A stretch of 64,000 nucleotides of DNA from Streptomyces rapamycinicus NRRL 5491 (lineage in GTDB: Bacteria > Actinomycetota > Actinomycetes > Streptomycetales > Streptomycetaceae): positions 8,680,001 through 8,744,000 of the forward strand of contig NZ_CP085193.1 in NCBI RefSeq assembly GCF_024298965.1. The letters are read 5' to 3'. Positions 8,260 through 16,836 of this stretch are shown here, one piece after another; the first letter of the stretch is position 1; the number at the start of each line of letters is the position of its first letter. Under the pieces are notes generated by a model. The model was given only the letters and a program-made list of their open reading frames with translations. It had not been told where the DNA came from and ran no database searches. Made by a program: the position numbers and the translations under genes.

Positions 8260-11200
8260 TTACGCCTTGCGGAGGCGGAAGGTGAGGCCCAGCGGGGCGT
8301 CGGTGAACTCGGCGCCGTAGCCTTCCTCCCCGTCGCCGGAGGCGAAGTCGGTCGCGAGGACCTCGTCCGCGATCAGCTCGGCGTGGTCGGCGAGAGCCTG
8401 ACGCAGCTCCTCGTCGGCCGACTGCCACCGCAGCGCGATCCGGTCGGCCACGTCCAGCCCGCTGTTCTTACGGGCCTCCTGGATCAGCCGGATCGCGTCA
8501 CGGGCGAGACCCGCGCGCCGCAGCTCCGGGGTGATCTCCAGGTCGAGGGCGACCGTGGCGCCCGCGTCGGAGGCGACGGACCAGCCCTCGCGCGGGGTCT
8601 CGGTGATGATGACCTCGTCGGGGGAGAGGGCGACCGTCTCGCCGTCCACCACGACCGACGCGTTCCCCTCGCGCAGCGCGACCGACAGCGCGGCGGCGTC
8701 GGCCTCCGCGATCGCCTTGGCGACCGGCTGGGTGCCTTTGCCGAAGCGCTTGCCCAGGGCGCGGAAGTTGGCCTTCGCGGTCGTGTCGACCAGCGAGCCG
8801 CCGACCTCGCTCAGCGACGCGAGCGAGGAGACGTTCAGCTCCTCCTCGATCTGGGCGCGCAGTTCGGCGCCGAGGGTTTCGAAGCCGGAGGCGGCGACCA
8901 GCGCGCGCGACAGCGGCTGGCGCGTCTTCACACCGGACTCCGCGCGGGTCGCGCGCCCCAGTTCCACCAGGCGCCGTACGAGCGCCATCCGCTCCGAGCG
9001 GGCCGGGTCGATCATCGACCGGTCCGGCTCCGGCCAGGTGGTCAGGTGCACGGAGGCCGGGGCCTCCGGGCTCACCGGGACGACCAGGTCCTGCCAGACC
9101 CGCTCGGTGATGAAGGGCACCAGGGGCGCCATCAGCCGGGTGACCGTCTCGATGACGTCGTGGAGGGTGCGCATCGCGGCGGCGTCGCCCTGCCAGAAGC
9201 GGCGGCGTGAGCGGCGCACGTACCAGTTGGACAGGTCGTCGACGAACGCCGACAGCAGCTTTCCGGCGCGCTGGGTGTCGTACGCCTCCAGGGACTCGGT
9301 GACCTGCTCGGTGAGCGTGCCCAGCTCGCCCAGCAGCCAGCGGTCCAGCAGCGGCCGCTCGGCCGGGGCCGGGTCGGCCGCGGATGGCGCCCAGCCCGAG
9401 GTGCGGGCGTACAGCGCCTGGAAGGCGACCGTGTTCCAGTAGGTGAGCAGCGTCTTGCGCACGACCTCCTGGATGGTGCCGTGGCCCACCCGGCGGGCCG
9501 CCCACGGCGAGCCGCCGGCGGCCATGAACCAGCGCACCGCGTCCGCGCCGTGCTGATCCATCAGCGGGATCGGCTGAAGGATGTTGCCCAGGTGCTTGGA
9601 CATCTTCCGGCCGTCCTCGGCCAGGATGTGACCGAGGCAGACCACGTTCTCGTACGAGGACTTGTCGAAGACGAGCGTGCCGATCGCCATCAGCGTGTAG
9701 AACCAGCCGCGGGTCTGGTCGATGGCCTCGGAGATGAACTGCGCCGGGTAGCGCCGCTCGAAGAGCTCCTTGTTGCGGTACGGGTAGCCGTACTGGGCGA
9801 ACGGCATGGAGCCCGAGTCGTACCAGGCGTCGATGACCTCGGGCACCCGCTCGGCCGTCAGCGAGCAGCCGTCGGCGGTGCAGGTGAAGGTGACCGCGTC
9901 GATGTACGGCCGGTGCGGGTCCAGACCGCTCTGGTCGGTGCCGGTCAGCTCGGAGAGCTCGGCGAGGGAGCCGACGCAGGTGAGATGGGACTCGGCGCAG
10001 CGCCAGATGGGGAGCGGGGTGCCCCAGTAGCGGTTCCGCGACAGCGCCCAGTCGATGTTGTTATTGAGCCAGTCGCCATAGCGACCGGTCTTGACCGACT
10101 CGGGATACCAGTTGGTCCTCTCGTTCTCCCGCAGCAGCGCGTCCTTGATCGCGGTGGTGCGGATGTACCAGGACGGCTGGGCGTAGTAGAGCAGCGCCGT
10201 GTGGCAGCGCCAGCAGTGCGGGTAGCTGTGCTCGTACGGCACGTGCCGGAACAGCAGCCCGCGCTCCTTGAGGTCCGCCGTCAGCGCCTCGTCGGCCTTC
10301 TTGAAGAACTGGCCGCCGATCAGGTCCAGGCCGTCCTCGAAGGTGCCGTCCGGGCGGACCGGGTTGACCACCGGCAGCCCGTAGGCCCGGCAGGTCAGCA
10401 GGTCGTCCTCACCGAAGGCGGGGGACTGGTGGACCAGACCGGTGCCGTCCTCGGTCGTCACATAGTCGGCGTTGACGACGAAGTGGGCGTCTGGGATCTC
10501 CACCAGGTCGAAGGGGCGCCGATAGGTCCAGCGCTCCATCTCGGCCCCGGTGAAGGACTCGCCGGTGACCGTCCAGTCCTCGCCGAGGGCCTTCTCGACC
10601 AGCGGCTCGGCGACGACCAGCTTCTCCTCGCCGTTGGTGGCGACCACGTAGCGCACCTCCGGGTGCGCGGCCACGGCGGTGTTGGAGACCAGGGTCCACG
10701 GCGTGGTCGTCCACACCAGCAGCGCCGCCTCGCCCGCCAGCGGGCCGGAGGTCAGCGGGAAGCGCACGAAGACCGAGGGGTCGACGACCGTCTCATAGCC
10801 CTGGGCGAGCTCGTGGTCGGACAGCCCGGTGCCGCAGCGCGGGCACCAGGGGGCCACCCGGTGGTCCTGGACCAGCAGCCCCTTGTTGAAGATCTCCTTC
10901 AGGGACCACCACACCGACTCGACGTACCCGGGGTTCATGGTCCAGTACGCGCCGTCGAGGTCGGTCCAGAACCCCATCCGGGTGGTGAGCTCGGCGAAGG
11001 CGTCGGTGTGCCGGGTCACGGACTCCCGGCACTTGGCGTTGAACTCGGCGATGCCGTACGCCTCGATGTCCTTCTTGCCGTTGAAGCCCAGCTCCTTCTC
11101 GACCGCCAGCTCGACCGGCAGGCCGTGGCAGTCCCAGCCCGCCTTACGGTCGACGTGGTAGCCCCGCATGGTGCGGAAGCGCGGGAAGACGTCCTTGAAG

Positions 11201-11397
11201 ACGCGGGCCTCGATGTGGTGGGCGCCGGGCATGCCGTTCGCGGTCGGGGGGCCCTCGTAGAAGACCCACTCGGGCCGCCCCTCGGACTGCTCGAGGCTAC
11301 GGGCGAAGATCTTGTTCTCCCGCCAGAAGTCGAGCACGGCGTGCTCGAGGGCGGGCAGGTCGACCTGGGCGGGCACCTGGCGGTACTGCGGCGTCAT
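8260..11397 (-). CDS. ileS: Isoleucyl-tRNA synthetase
   Basis: IleS charges tRNA-Ile with isoleucine and edits valine. The product is 1045 aa when started at the ATG at 11397 (MTPQYRQVPAQVDLPALE), 16 nt after a GGAGG that the upstream T-box can hide. Class I features are a HIGH-like PTANGMPGAHHIE near residue 50, the editing domain in the middle, and the KMSKS-like DGRKMSKHLGN near residue 600. The length and sequence style match the eukaryote-like type 2 IleS; in other bacteria this type is often mupirocin tolerant, which is not shown here. The gene runs opposite to the division cluster and converges on it. Confidence 0.97.
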   Translation of the reverse strand: MTPQYRQVPAQVDLPALEHAVLDFWRENKIFARSLEQSEGRPEWVFYEGPPTANGMPGAHHIEARVFKDVFPRFRTMRGYHVDRKAGWDCHGLPVELAVEKELGFNGKKDIEAYGIAEFNAKCRESVTRHTDAFAELTTRMGFWTDLDGAYWTMNPGYVESVWWSLKEIFNKGLLVQDHRVAPWCPRCGTGLSDHELAQGYETVVDPSVFVRFPLTSGPLAGEAALLVWTTTPWTLVSNTAVAAHPEVRYVVATNGEEKLVVAEPLVEKALGEDWTVTGESFTGAEMERWTYRRPFDLVEIPDAHFVVNADYVTTEDGTGLVHQSPAFGEDDLLTCRAYGLPVVNPVRPDGTFEDGLDLIGGQFFKKADEALTADLKERGLLFRHVPYEHSYPHCWRCHTALLYYAQPSWYIRTTAIKDALLRENERTNWYPESVKTGRYGDWLNNNIDWALSRNRYWGTPLPIWRCAESHLTCVGSLAELSELTGTDQSGLDPHRPYIDAVTFTCTADGCSLTAERVPEVIDAWYDSGSMPFAQYGYPYRNKELFERRYPAQFISEAIDQTRGWFYTLMAIGTLVFDKSSYENVVCLGHILAEDGRKMSKHLGNILQPIPLMDQHGADAVRWFMAAGGSPWAARRVGHGTIQEVVRKTLLTYWNTVAFQALYARTSGWAPSAADPAPAERPLLDRWLLGELGTLTEQVTESLEAYDTQRAGKLLSAFVDDLSNWYVRRSRRRFWQGDAAAMRTLHDVIETVTRLMAPLVPFITERVWQDLVVPVSPEAPASVHLTTWPEPDRSMIDPARSERMALVRRLVELGRATRAESGVKTRQPLSRALVAASGFETLGAELRAQIEEELNVSSLASLSEVGGSLVDTTAKANFRALGKRFGKGTQPVAKAIAEADAAALSVALREGNASVVVDGETVALSPDEVIITETPREGWSVASDAGATVALDLEITPELRRAGLARDAIRLIQEARKNSGLDVADRIALRWQSADEELRQALADHAELIADEVLATDFASGDGEEGYGAEFTDAPLGLTFRLRKA

Positions 11398-11665
11398 CGG
11401 GGCTCTTCTTCCTCCGGCGGACACGTGCTCTTCCGTTTCCGTCGGAGGGACGAGAGCCGTGCGCTCCCGCGGTACCACCCTCCTTGACCGGCAGTGGTTG
11501 GCTCCCGGCCCCCTCATTGGGATCGCGATGCCGGTTCTACTGACCCACGGGGGGCGTTCCTCCGGCGGCTCCGGGGTGATCCTTCACATCGCGCTCGCCC
11601 CCGGGCTCACACCGTCCCCGGGTCGCTCTGGGCCGCCTACGACGCTACTCGTCCCCATCCATGCC
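11398..11665 (-). promoter_or_regulatory. Isoleucine T-box riboswitch (translational type)
   Basis: Read on the minus strand, this leader has the T-box core TGGTACCGCGG (plus 11467-11477). Its UGGU can pair with the ACCA end of uncharged tRNA-Ile. A GAGTAG element (plus 11645-11650) marks Stem I, and ATC (plus 11578-11580) in GAAGGATCACC is the likely Ile specifier. After the T-box, CCTCCGACGG can pair with CCGCCGGAGG, which holds the ileS Shine-Dalgarno sequence. This suggests control of translation initiation, as known for actinobacterial ileS leaders. Confidence 0.9.
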
Positions 11666-11994
11666 TTTCGCTGCGCCCCAGTGTACGGGGCCGGGGGGAC
11701 CGTGGCCGACCGAATAAGGCGCTGCGCCGAGTGGGGGACGGCCGGGTCCGGGGACTGACCCGAACGGCCGGACGCCGGGGGCCGCGATCAGGGCAGTCAC
11801 GCTGGGTCACCCCCCGGTACCGGATCCCGGACGGATTACCGGAGGCGGAGTGGGGCACAACGGTGGAGACCGGGTTGTCGTACGGGCAAGCCGGGCGAAT
11901 CGGGCGGCGTGCCCCGTTGCCGCCCGCCCGGAGTCGATTTATCGTTCCGGAACGATTCGCGCGCAAGATCACAATATGTGAAGGGGCCGCGGCC
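11666..11994. promoter_or_regulatory. Divergent intergenic region with 16-bp perfect palindrome
   Basis: This 329-nt space lies between the ileS leader and the DksA-like gene and should hold both promoters. The only clear structure is a perfect 16-bp palindrome at 11941-11956 (ATCGTTCC/GGAACGAT), 38 nt before the ATG at 11995. It could be an operator for the DksA-like gene. No convincing -35/-10 pair was identified. Confidence 0.45.
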
Positions 11995-12735
11995 ATGGTG
12001 GCGAGAAAGACCACCGTGCAGAAGAGCACGGCGAAGGCGACGAAGGCCGCGCCCGGCAAGAAGAGCGCCTCGGGCAAGAAGGCCGTCAACGAGACCGCGG
12101 CACCCGGCAGGGCCGCCGCGCAAGGCGCCGCCAAGGCGGCGAAGAAGAGCGCACCGAAGAAGAAGTCGGAGACGCCCGCCAAGAAGGCCGCGCCCGCCGA
12201 CAAGGCGGTGCCCGCGAAGAAGACGGGAGCCAGGAAAGTGGTTGCGAAGAAGACCTCGGGTGGTGCGCCTAACGGCAAGAAGGCCACGACGACCGCGCCG
12301 CCCCTGCCCAAGGCCCGTGCGGCGGGCGCCCCCGTCGACCCCAGTGAGCTCGCGGTCCGCCCGGGCGAGGACCCCTGGTCGGCCGAGGAGGTGGACGAGG
12401 CGCGCGCCGGGCTGCTGACCGAGGCCGGCCGGCTGCGCACCGAGATCCTCGCCTCCGAGGAGGCGATCACCGGGCTGATGCGCGATTCCGGCGACGGCGC
12501 GGGCGACGACCAGGCCGACACCGGCACCAAGAACATCACCCGCGAGCATGAGATGGCCCTGACCGGAAACGCCCGCGAGATGCTGCTCCAGACCGAGCGG
12601 GCCCTGGAGCGGCTGGACACCGGGACGTACGGGCGGTGCGAGAGCTGTGGCAACCCGATCGGCAAGGCGCGGATGCAGGCGTTCCCCAGGGCCACGCTGT
12701 GCGTCGAGTGCAAACAGCGCCAGGAGCGGCGCTGA
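11995..12735 (+). CDS. DksA/TraR zinc-finger protein with Lys/Ala-rich histone-like N-terminus
   Basis: The product is 246 aa from the ATG at 11995 (GTG at 11998 is an alternative). Residues 1-110 are dominated by Lys, Ala and Pro in AKK-like repeats, similar to histone H1 tails and to HupS-type Streptomyces proteins. Residues 115-246 form a DksA/TraR-like unit: a helical hairpin region, then a four-Cys zinc finger, CESCG and CVECK, with the intervening IGKARMQAFPRATL. DksA-type proteins bind RNA polymerase in the secondary channel; the basic tail suggests DNA or RNA binding. The combined role is inferred. Confidence 0.85.
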   Translation: MVARKTTVQKSTAKATKAAPGKKSASGKKAVNETAAPGRAAAQGAAKAAKKSAPKKKSETPAKKAAPADKAVPAKKTGARKVVAKKTSGGAPNGKKATTTAPPLPKARAAGAPVDPSELAVRPGEDPWSAEEVDEARAGLLTEAGRLRTEILASEEAITGLMRDSGDGAGDDQADTGTKNITREHEMALTGNAREMLLQTERALERLDTGTYGRCESCGNPIGKARMQAFPRATLCVECKQRQERR

Positions 12736-12805
12736 CGCCCGTACGCGTGTGCCGTACCCTCGTCCCTCACAGGGGGAGACAGGCTCACGAGGTTGAGGGA
12801 CTCAC

Positions 12806-13393
12806 GTGACAGAGGCGGAGCAGGCCATCGGTACGCCGGACGCGGGGAAGGCGGAGGGGGGCGCCGGGACCAGCGCCGCCGGATCCGGTGAGGCCGCGGC
12901 GGGCAGGGGGAAGCGGCGGGTCGGGGTGCTCCTCGCGGTCGCGGCGCTGGCCTATCTGATCGATCTGACCAGCAAGCTGGCCGTGGTCGCGAAGCTGGAG
13001 CACCACGCTCCGGTCGAGGTGATCGGCACCTGGCTGCAGTTCGAGGTGATCCGCAACCGGGGGGCAGCGTTCGGCTTCGGCGAGGCCATGACCATCGTCT
13101 TCACGGTGATCGCGGTCGGCGTCATCGTGGTGATCGCGCGGCTGGCCCGCAAGCTCCACAGCCTGCCCTGGGCCATCGCGCTCGGGCTGCTGCTCGGCGG
13201 CGCCTTCGGCAATCTCACCGACCGGATCTTCCGGGCCCCCGGGGACTTCCAGGGTGCGGTCGTCGACTTCATCGCGCCCTCCCACTTCGCGGTCTTCAAC
13301 CTCGCCGACTCGGCCATCGTGTGCGGCGGCTTCCTGATCGTGATCCTGTCCTTCCGCGGTCTGGACCCGGACGGCACGGTCCACAAGGACTGA
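12806..13393 (+). CDS. lspA: Lipoprotein signal peptidase (signal peptidase II)
   Basis: LspA cleaves signal peptides of diacylated prolipoproteins in the membrane. The 195-aa protein has a non-conserved Gly/Ala-rich N-terminus of about 35 residues, then four hydrophobic spans. The catalytic aspartates are in GNLTDRIFR near residue 138 and in FNLADSAIV near residue 168, with the conserved RNRGAAFG near residue 75. The GTG at 12806 gives the whole open frame. The gene is followed after 94 nt by rluD. Confidence 0.95.
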   Translation: MTEAEQAIGTPDAGKAEGGAGTSAAGSGEAAAGRGKRRVGVLLAVAALAYLIDLTSKLAVVAKLEHHAPVEVIGTWLQFEVIRNRGAAFGFGEAMTIVFTVIAVGVIVVIARLARKLHSLPWAIALGLLLGGAFGNLTDRIFRAPGDFQGAVVDFIAPSHFAVFNLADSAIVCGGFLIVILSFRGLDPDGTVHKD

Positions 13394-13487
13394 CCGGGGC
13401 CGACACCGGTCCGACCCTGGAAGGGACCGGGCGGCCGGTATCCGACGGGCGTACGAACCGGTGCTCCCGGTCCGGCATACTCGTCGG

Positions 13488-14429
13488 GTGAGTACGATTC
13501 CCGAGATCCGCACCCTGCCCGTACCGGACGGACTGGAGGGCGAGCGCGTCGATGCCGCGATCGCCCGCATGTTCGGTTTCTCCCGGACGAAGGCGGCCGA
13601 GCTGGCCGCGGCCGGAAAGGTGCAGCTCGACGGCAGTGTCGCCGGGAAGTCCGACCGGGTCTCCGGGGGTGCCTGGCTCGAGGTCGAGATGCCGCAGGCC
13701 GCGCCGCCGGTGCGGATCGTCGCGGAGCCCGTCGAGGGCATGGACATCGTGCACGACGACGAGGACATCGTGGTCGTCTCCAAGCCGGTCGGCGTCGCCG
13801 CCCACCCCAGCCCCGGCTGGAGCGGCCCCACCGTGATCGGCGGGCTCGCCGCCGCCGGCTTCCGCGTCTCCACCTCGGGCGCCGCCGAGCGCCAGGGGAT
13901 CGTGCACCGGCTGGACGTCGGCACCTCGGGGCTGATGGTCGTCGCCAAGTCCGAGCTCGCGTACTCCGTGCTCAAGCAGCAGTTCCGCGAGCGCACCGTG
14001 GACAAGCGCTACCACGCGCTGGTCCAGGGCCACCCGGACCCGCTGAGCGGCACCATCGACGCCCCGATCGGCCGCCATCCCCAGCACGACTACAAGTGGG
14101 CGGTGACCGCGGACGGCAAGCCGAGCGTCACCCACTACGACCTCATCGAGGCGTTCCGGGCCGCGAGCCTGCTGGACATCAAGCTGGAGACCGGCCGCAC
14201 CCACCAGATCCGGGTGCACATGGCGGCCCACCGCCACCCCTGCGTCGGCGACCTCACCTACGGCGCGGACCCGACGCTCGCCAAGCGGCTGAAACTGACC
14301 CGGCAGTGGCTGCACGCCGTGCGGCTCGGCTTCGAACACCCCGCGCACGGCGGATGGGTCGAATTCGAGTCCGTCTACCCGGACGATCTGCGCGGGGCGC
14401 TGGACATCGTGAAGGCGGAGAGCGCGTGA
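13488..14429 (+). CDS. rluD: 23S rRNA pseudouridine synthase, RluD family
   Basis: RluA/RluD-family enzymes isomerise specific uridines in helix 69 of 23S rRNA. The product is 313 aa. It starts with an S4-like RNA-binding region (residues 20-75, [20 protein letters not shown]) and has the catalytic Asp in [15 protein letters not shown] near residue 143. The GTG at 13488 is chosen over an upstream GTG at 13461. It has no Shine-Dalgarno sequence, but a -10-like CATACT (13476-13481) lies 6 nt upstream, so the mRNA may be leaderless. The stop overlaps the next start. Confidence 0.93.
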   Translation: MSTIPEIRTLPVPDGLEGERVDAAIARMFGFSRTKAAELAAAGKVQLDGSVAGKSDRVSGGAWLEVEMPQAAPPVRIVAEPVEGMDIVHDDEDIVVVSKPVGVAAHPSPGWSGPTVIGGLAAAGFRVSTSGAAERQGIVHRLDVGTSGLMVVAKSELAYSVLKQQFRERTVDKRYHALVQGHPDPLSGTIDAPIGRHPQHDYKWAVTADGKPSVTHYDLIEAFRAASLLDIKLETGRTHQIRVHMAAHRHPCVGDLTYGADPTLAKRLKLTRQWLHAVRLGFEHPAHGGWVEFESVYPDDLRGALDIVKAESA

Positions 14430-14890
14430 TCGAGGTCGTGGCCGACGGGGACCTGTCCGGCTGCTTCGCGGTCCGCCGCGAGGTCTTCGTGGTGGAGCAG
14501 CGGATCCCCGAGGAGGAGGAGATGGACGCGTACGACGCGCACGCCGTCCACCTCCTGGCCACCGACGCCGGGGGCCGCCCGGTGGGCACCGCCCGCTTTC
14601 TGCACGGCGCGGCCGCGGACAAGAAGTACGGCCACGCCGGTGTCGACGGCGCCACCACCGCCGTGCTCGGCCGCCTCGCGGTGGCCCGGGCGGCGCGGGG
14701 CACCGGGCTGGGGGCCGATCTGGTCCGGGCCGTCGAGGCGGAGGCCCACCGGCGCGGTCTGGCCGAGGTCTATCTGGAGTCCCAGACCCATGCGCTCGGC
14801 TTCTACGAGCGGCTGGGCTACGAGGCGTTCGGCCCCGAGTTCGACGAGGGCAGCGGCATCCCGCACCGGGCGATGCGACGGTCGCTGTAG
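14426..14890 (+). CDS. GNAT family N-acetyltransferase (ElaA-like)
   Basis: A 154-aa acetyl-CoA-dependent acyltransferase of unknown substrate. The N-terminal [19 protein letters not shown] resembles ElaA-type GNAT proteins. The acetyl-CoA loop is [17 protein letters not shown] near residue 90, and the C-terminal [13 protein letters not shown] is typical of the fold. The GTG at 14426 overlaps the rluD stop by 4 nt, so translation is probably coupled to rluD. Confidence 0.85.
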   Translation: MIEVVADGDLSGCFAVRREVFVVEQRIPEEEEMDAYDAHAVHLLATDAGGRPVGTARFLHGAAADKKYGHAGVDGATTAVLGRLAVARAARGTGLGADLVRAVEAEAHRRGLAEVYLESQTHALGFYERLGYEAFGPEFDEGSGIPHRAMRRSL

Positions 14891-14906
14891 CGGCGGACCG
14901 GCGGGC

Positions 14907-16052
14907 TCACCGTGAGTGCCGGGCGTCCTTGCGCAGCCCGTCCTCGAAGCGGGCGAAGTGATCGTGGCGCTCGCGGCGGCGCTCGCTCTCCGGCGGCGCC
15001 TGCGGGGCCTGGGCGGCCGGAGCGGTGGTGATGCGCGGCAGGGCGTACGGATGGGCGTCCCGCAGCCAGATGATCATCTTCTCGCGCACCTCACAGCGCA
15101 CGGTCCACGCGTCATCCGGGTCCCGCGCGGTGATGAGCGCCCGCACCATGATGGTGCTCGGGGTGGTGTCCGTCACCACCAGGTTCCAGTCCCGGCCGTC
15201 CCAGGCGGGGGACTTCCTTACGATCTCGCGCAGATGCTCCCGCATCTCCTCGATCGGCGCGGTGTGGTCCAGGTGGAAGTAGACCGTGGCCACCTTCTGG
15301 GTGCCGCCCCGCGACCAGTTCTCGAACGGCTTGTTGGTGAAGTACGACACCGGCATGGTGATCCGCCGCTCGTCCCAGGTCCGTACGGACAGGAAGGTCA
15401 GCGTGATCTCCTCGACCGTGCCCCACTCGCCGTCCACGACCACCGTGTCCCCGATCCGCACCATGTCGCCGAAGGCGATCTGCAGCCCCGCGAAGAGGTT
15501 CCCCAGCGTGGACTGGGCGGCCACACCGGCGACCACCCCGAGGATCCCGGCGGAGGCCAGCATGGAGGTGCCGACCGTGCGCATCGTCGGGAAGGTCAGC
15601 AGCATGGCCGACGCCGCCACCACGCCGACGATCGCGGCCACCACCCGCTGGATCAGCGTCACCTGGGTCCGCACCCGGCGCACCCGCGCGGGGTCGTGCG
15701 CGCTGGAGGAGGCGTAGCGGAAGTAGGAGGACTCCACCACGGCCGAGGAGACCCGCACCATGAGCCACGCCGTGGCCGCGATGAGCACCAGCGCGAGCAA
15801 CTGGCCGATCGCCGCCCCGTGCTCCTGGACGACCCTCGCCCCGGTCTTGTCGTACGAACCGCTCAGCGACGCCGTGCACACGGTCACCTGAAGAGGGAGC
15901 CGGCAGCGGCGCAGATGGCCCCACAAGGGGGTCTCGGGATGCCGGGCGTCGACCCTCCGCAGCAGCCAGTCGACGGCCCAGCCGATGAACAGCGTGATGG
16001 CCAGTGAGCCGCCGATGACAATGAGCGGACGCAGCACGTCCTCCATGGACAC
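14907..16052 (-). CDS. MscS family mechanosensitive ion channel
   Basis: A 381-aa small-conductance-type channel that would release solutes on osmotic downshock. Four hydrophobic spans are visible before the pore helix. The MscS core contains AGILGVVAGVAAQSTLGN (pore-lining helix), then the beta domain with GDTVVVDGEWGTVEEITLT and RTWDERRITMPVSYF. The C-terminus is hydrophilic and Arg rich. The start is GTG at 16052 or ATG at 16046; GAGG upstream fits either. It is divergent from the hydrolase gene at 16179. Confidence 0.92.
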   Translation of the reverse strand: MSMEDVLRPLIVIGGSLAITLFIGWAVDWLLRRVDARHPETPLWGHLRRCRLPLQVTVCTASLSGSYDKTGARVVQEHGAAIGQLLALVLIAATAWLMVRVSSAVVESSYFRYASSSAHDPARVRRVRTQVTLIQRVVAAIVGVVAASAMLLTFPTMRTVGTSMLASAGILGVVAGVAAQSTLGNLFAGLQIAFGDMVRIGDTVVVDGEWGTVEEITLTFLSVRTWDERRITMPVSYFTNKPFENWSRGGTQKVATVYFHLDHTAPIEEMREHLREIVRKSPAWDGRDWNLVVTDTTPSTIMVRALITARDPDDAWTVRCEVREKMIIWLRDAHPYALPRITTAPAAQAPQAPPESERRRERHDHFARFEDGLRKDARHSR

Positions 16053-16178
16053 CTACCTCATCCTTCCCCAGGGGAGACTCCAGGGTGTCCTGTCCCGCCT
16101 TCCCCGGATCCGGTGCCCTCAGACTGTGACTGGCACGATAGGAGGGGCTGATCCACGGAAAGTGAAACGGGAAGGAAA

Positions 16179-16769
16179 GTGACGGCGGTGGCCGATACCT
16201 CGACGATTGTGCTGTTCCACTCCGCGTACGGGCTGCGGCCCGCCGTGCACGAGGCGGCCGACCGGCTGCGCGCGGCCGGGCATGAGGTGGTCGTGCCGGA
16301 CCTGTACGAGGGGGAGACCGCCGAGACCGTCGAGGACGGCATGGTGATCAAGGAGCGGATCGGCCGGGACGAGCTGCTGAAACGGGCCGTCACCGCCGCC
16401 GCGCCGTACTCGGACCGCGGGCTGGTCTACGCCGGGTTCTCGCTCGGCGGCTCCCTCGCGCAGAACCTGGCGCTGGCCGACGACAAGGCGCGCGGACTGC
16501 TCCTGCTGCACGGCACCTCGGACATCGCCGACGACGCCGCGGCCGACGACCTGCCGGTGCAGCTGCATGTGGCCGACCCCGACCCGTTCGAGCCGCACGA
16601 CTGGCTCAACGCCTGGTATCTGCGGATGCGGCGGGCCGGTGCCGATGTGGAGGTCTTCCGCTACGGCGGGGCCGGGCACGTCTTCACCGACCCCGAGCTG
16701 CCGGACTACGACAAGGAGGCCGCCGAGGCCACCTGGCGGGTGGCGCTCGGCTTCCTGGCGAGCCTCTGA
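16179..16769 (+). CDS. Dienelactone hydrolase family protein (Ser nucleophile)
   Basis: A 196-aa alpha/beta hydrolase. The nucleophile elbow is GFSLGGSLAQ near residue 90, with Ser where classic dienelactone hydrolases have Cys. Other likely triad residues are Asp in VADPDPFEPHDW and His in GGAGHVFTDPE near residue 167. The N-terminal IVLFHSAYGLRPAVHEAADRL is typical of the family. The substrate is unknown. The GTG start follows GGAAGG. Gene end and downstream spacer carry short tandem repeats (see 16763-16836). Confidence 0.88.
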   Translation: MTAVADTSTIVLFHSAYGLRPAVHEAADRLRAAGHEVVVPDLYEGETAETVEDGMVIKERIGRDELLKRAVTAAAPYSDRGLVYAGFSLGGSLAQNLALADDKARGLLLLHGTSDIADDAAADDLPVQLHVADPDPFEPHDWLNAWYLRMRRAGADVEVFRYGGAGHVFTDPELPDYDKEAAEATWRVALGFLASL

Positions 16770-16836
16770 ACCTCTGAGCCTTTGACGCGCGGGCGGGCCT
16801 CGACGCGCGGGTGGTCTTGACGCGCGGGCGAGTCTC
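16763..16836. repeat. Two short tandem repeats across a stop codon and convergent gap
   Basis: CCTCTGAA, CCTCTGAG and CCTTTGAC (period 8, 16763-16786) include the stop of the hydrolase gene. Next come three copies of a 17-18-bp unit beginning GACGCGCGGG (16784, 16802, 16819). They fill the gap up to the 3' end of the convergent phoD gene. No hairpin terminator was seen. Confidence 0.75.

Noticed and set aside
9481..11487. Open frame of 668 codons opposite ileS
   Set aside because: Shadow of ileS and the T-box; low-complexity sequence.
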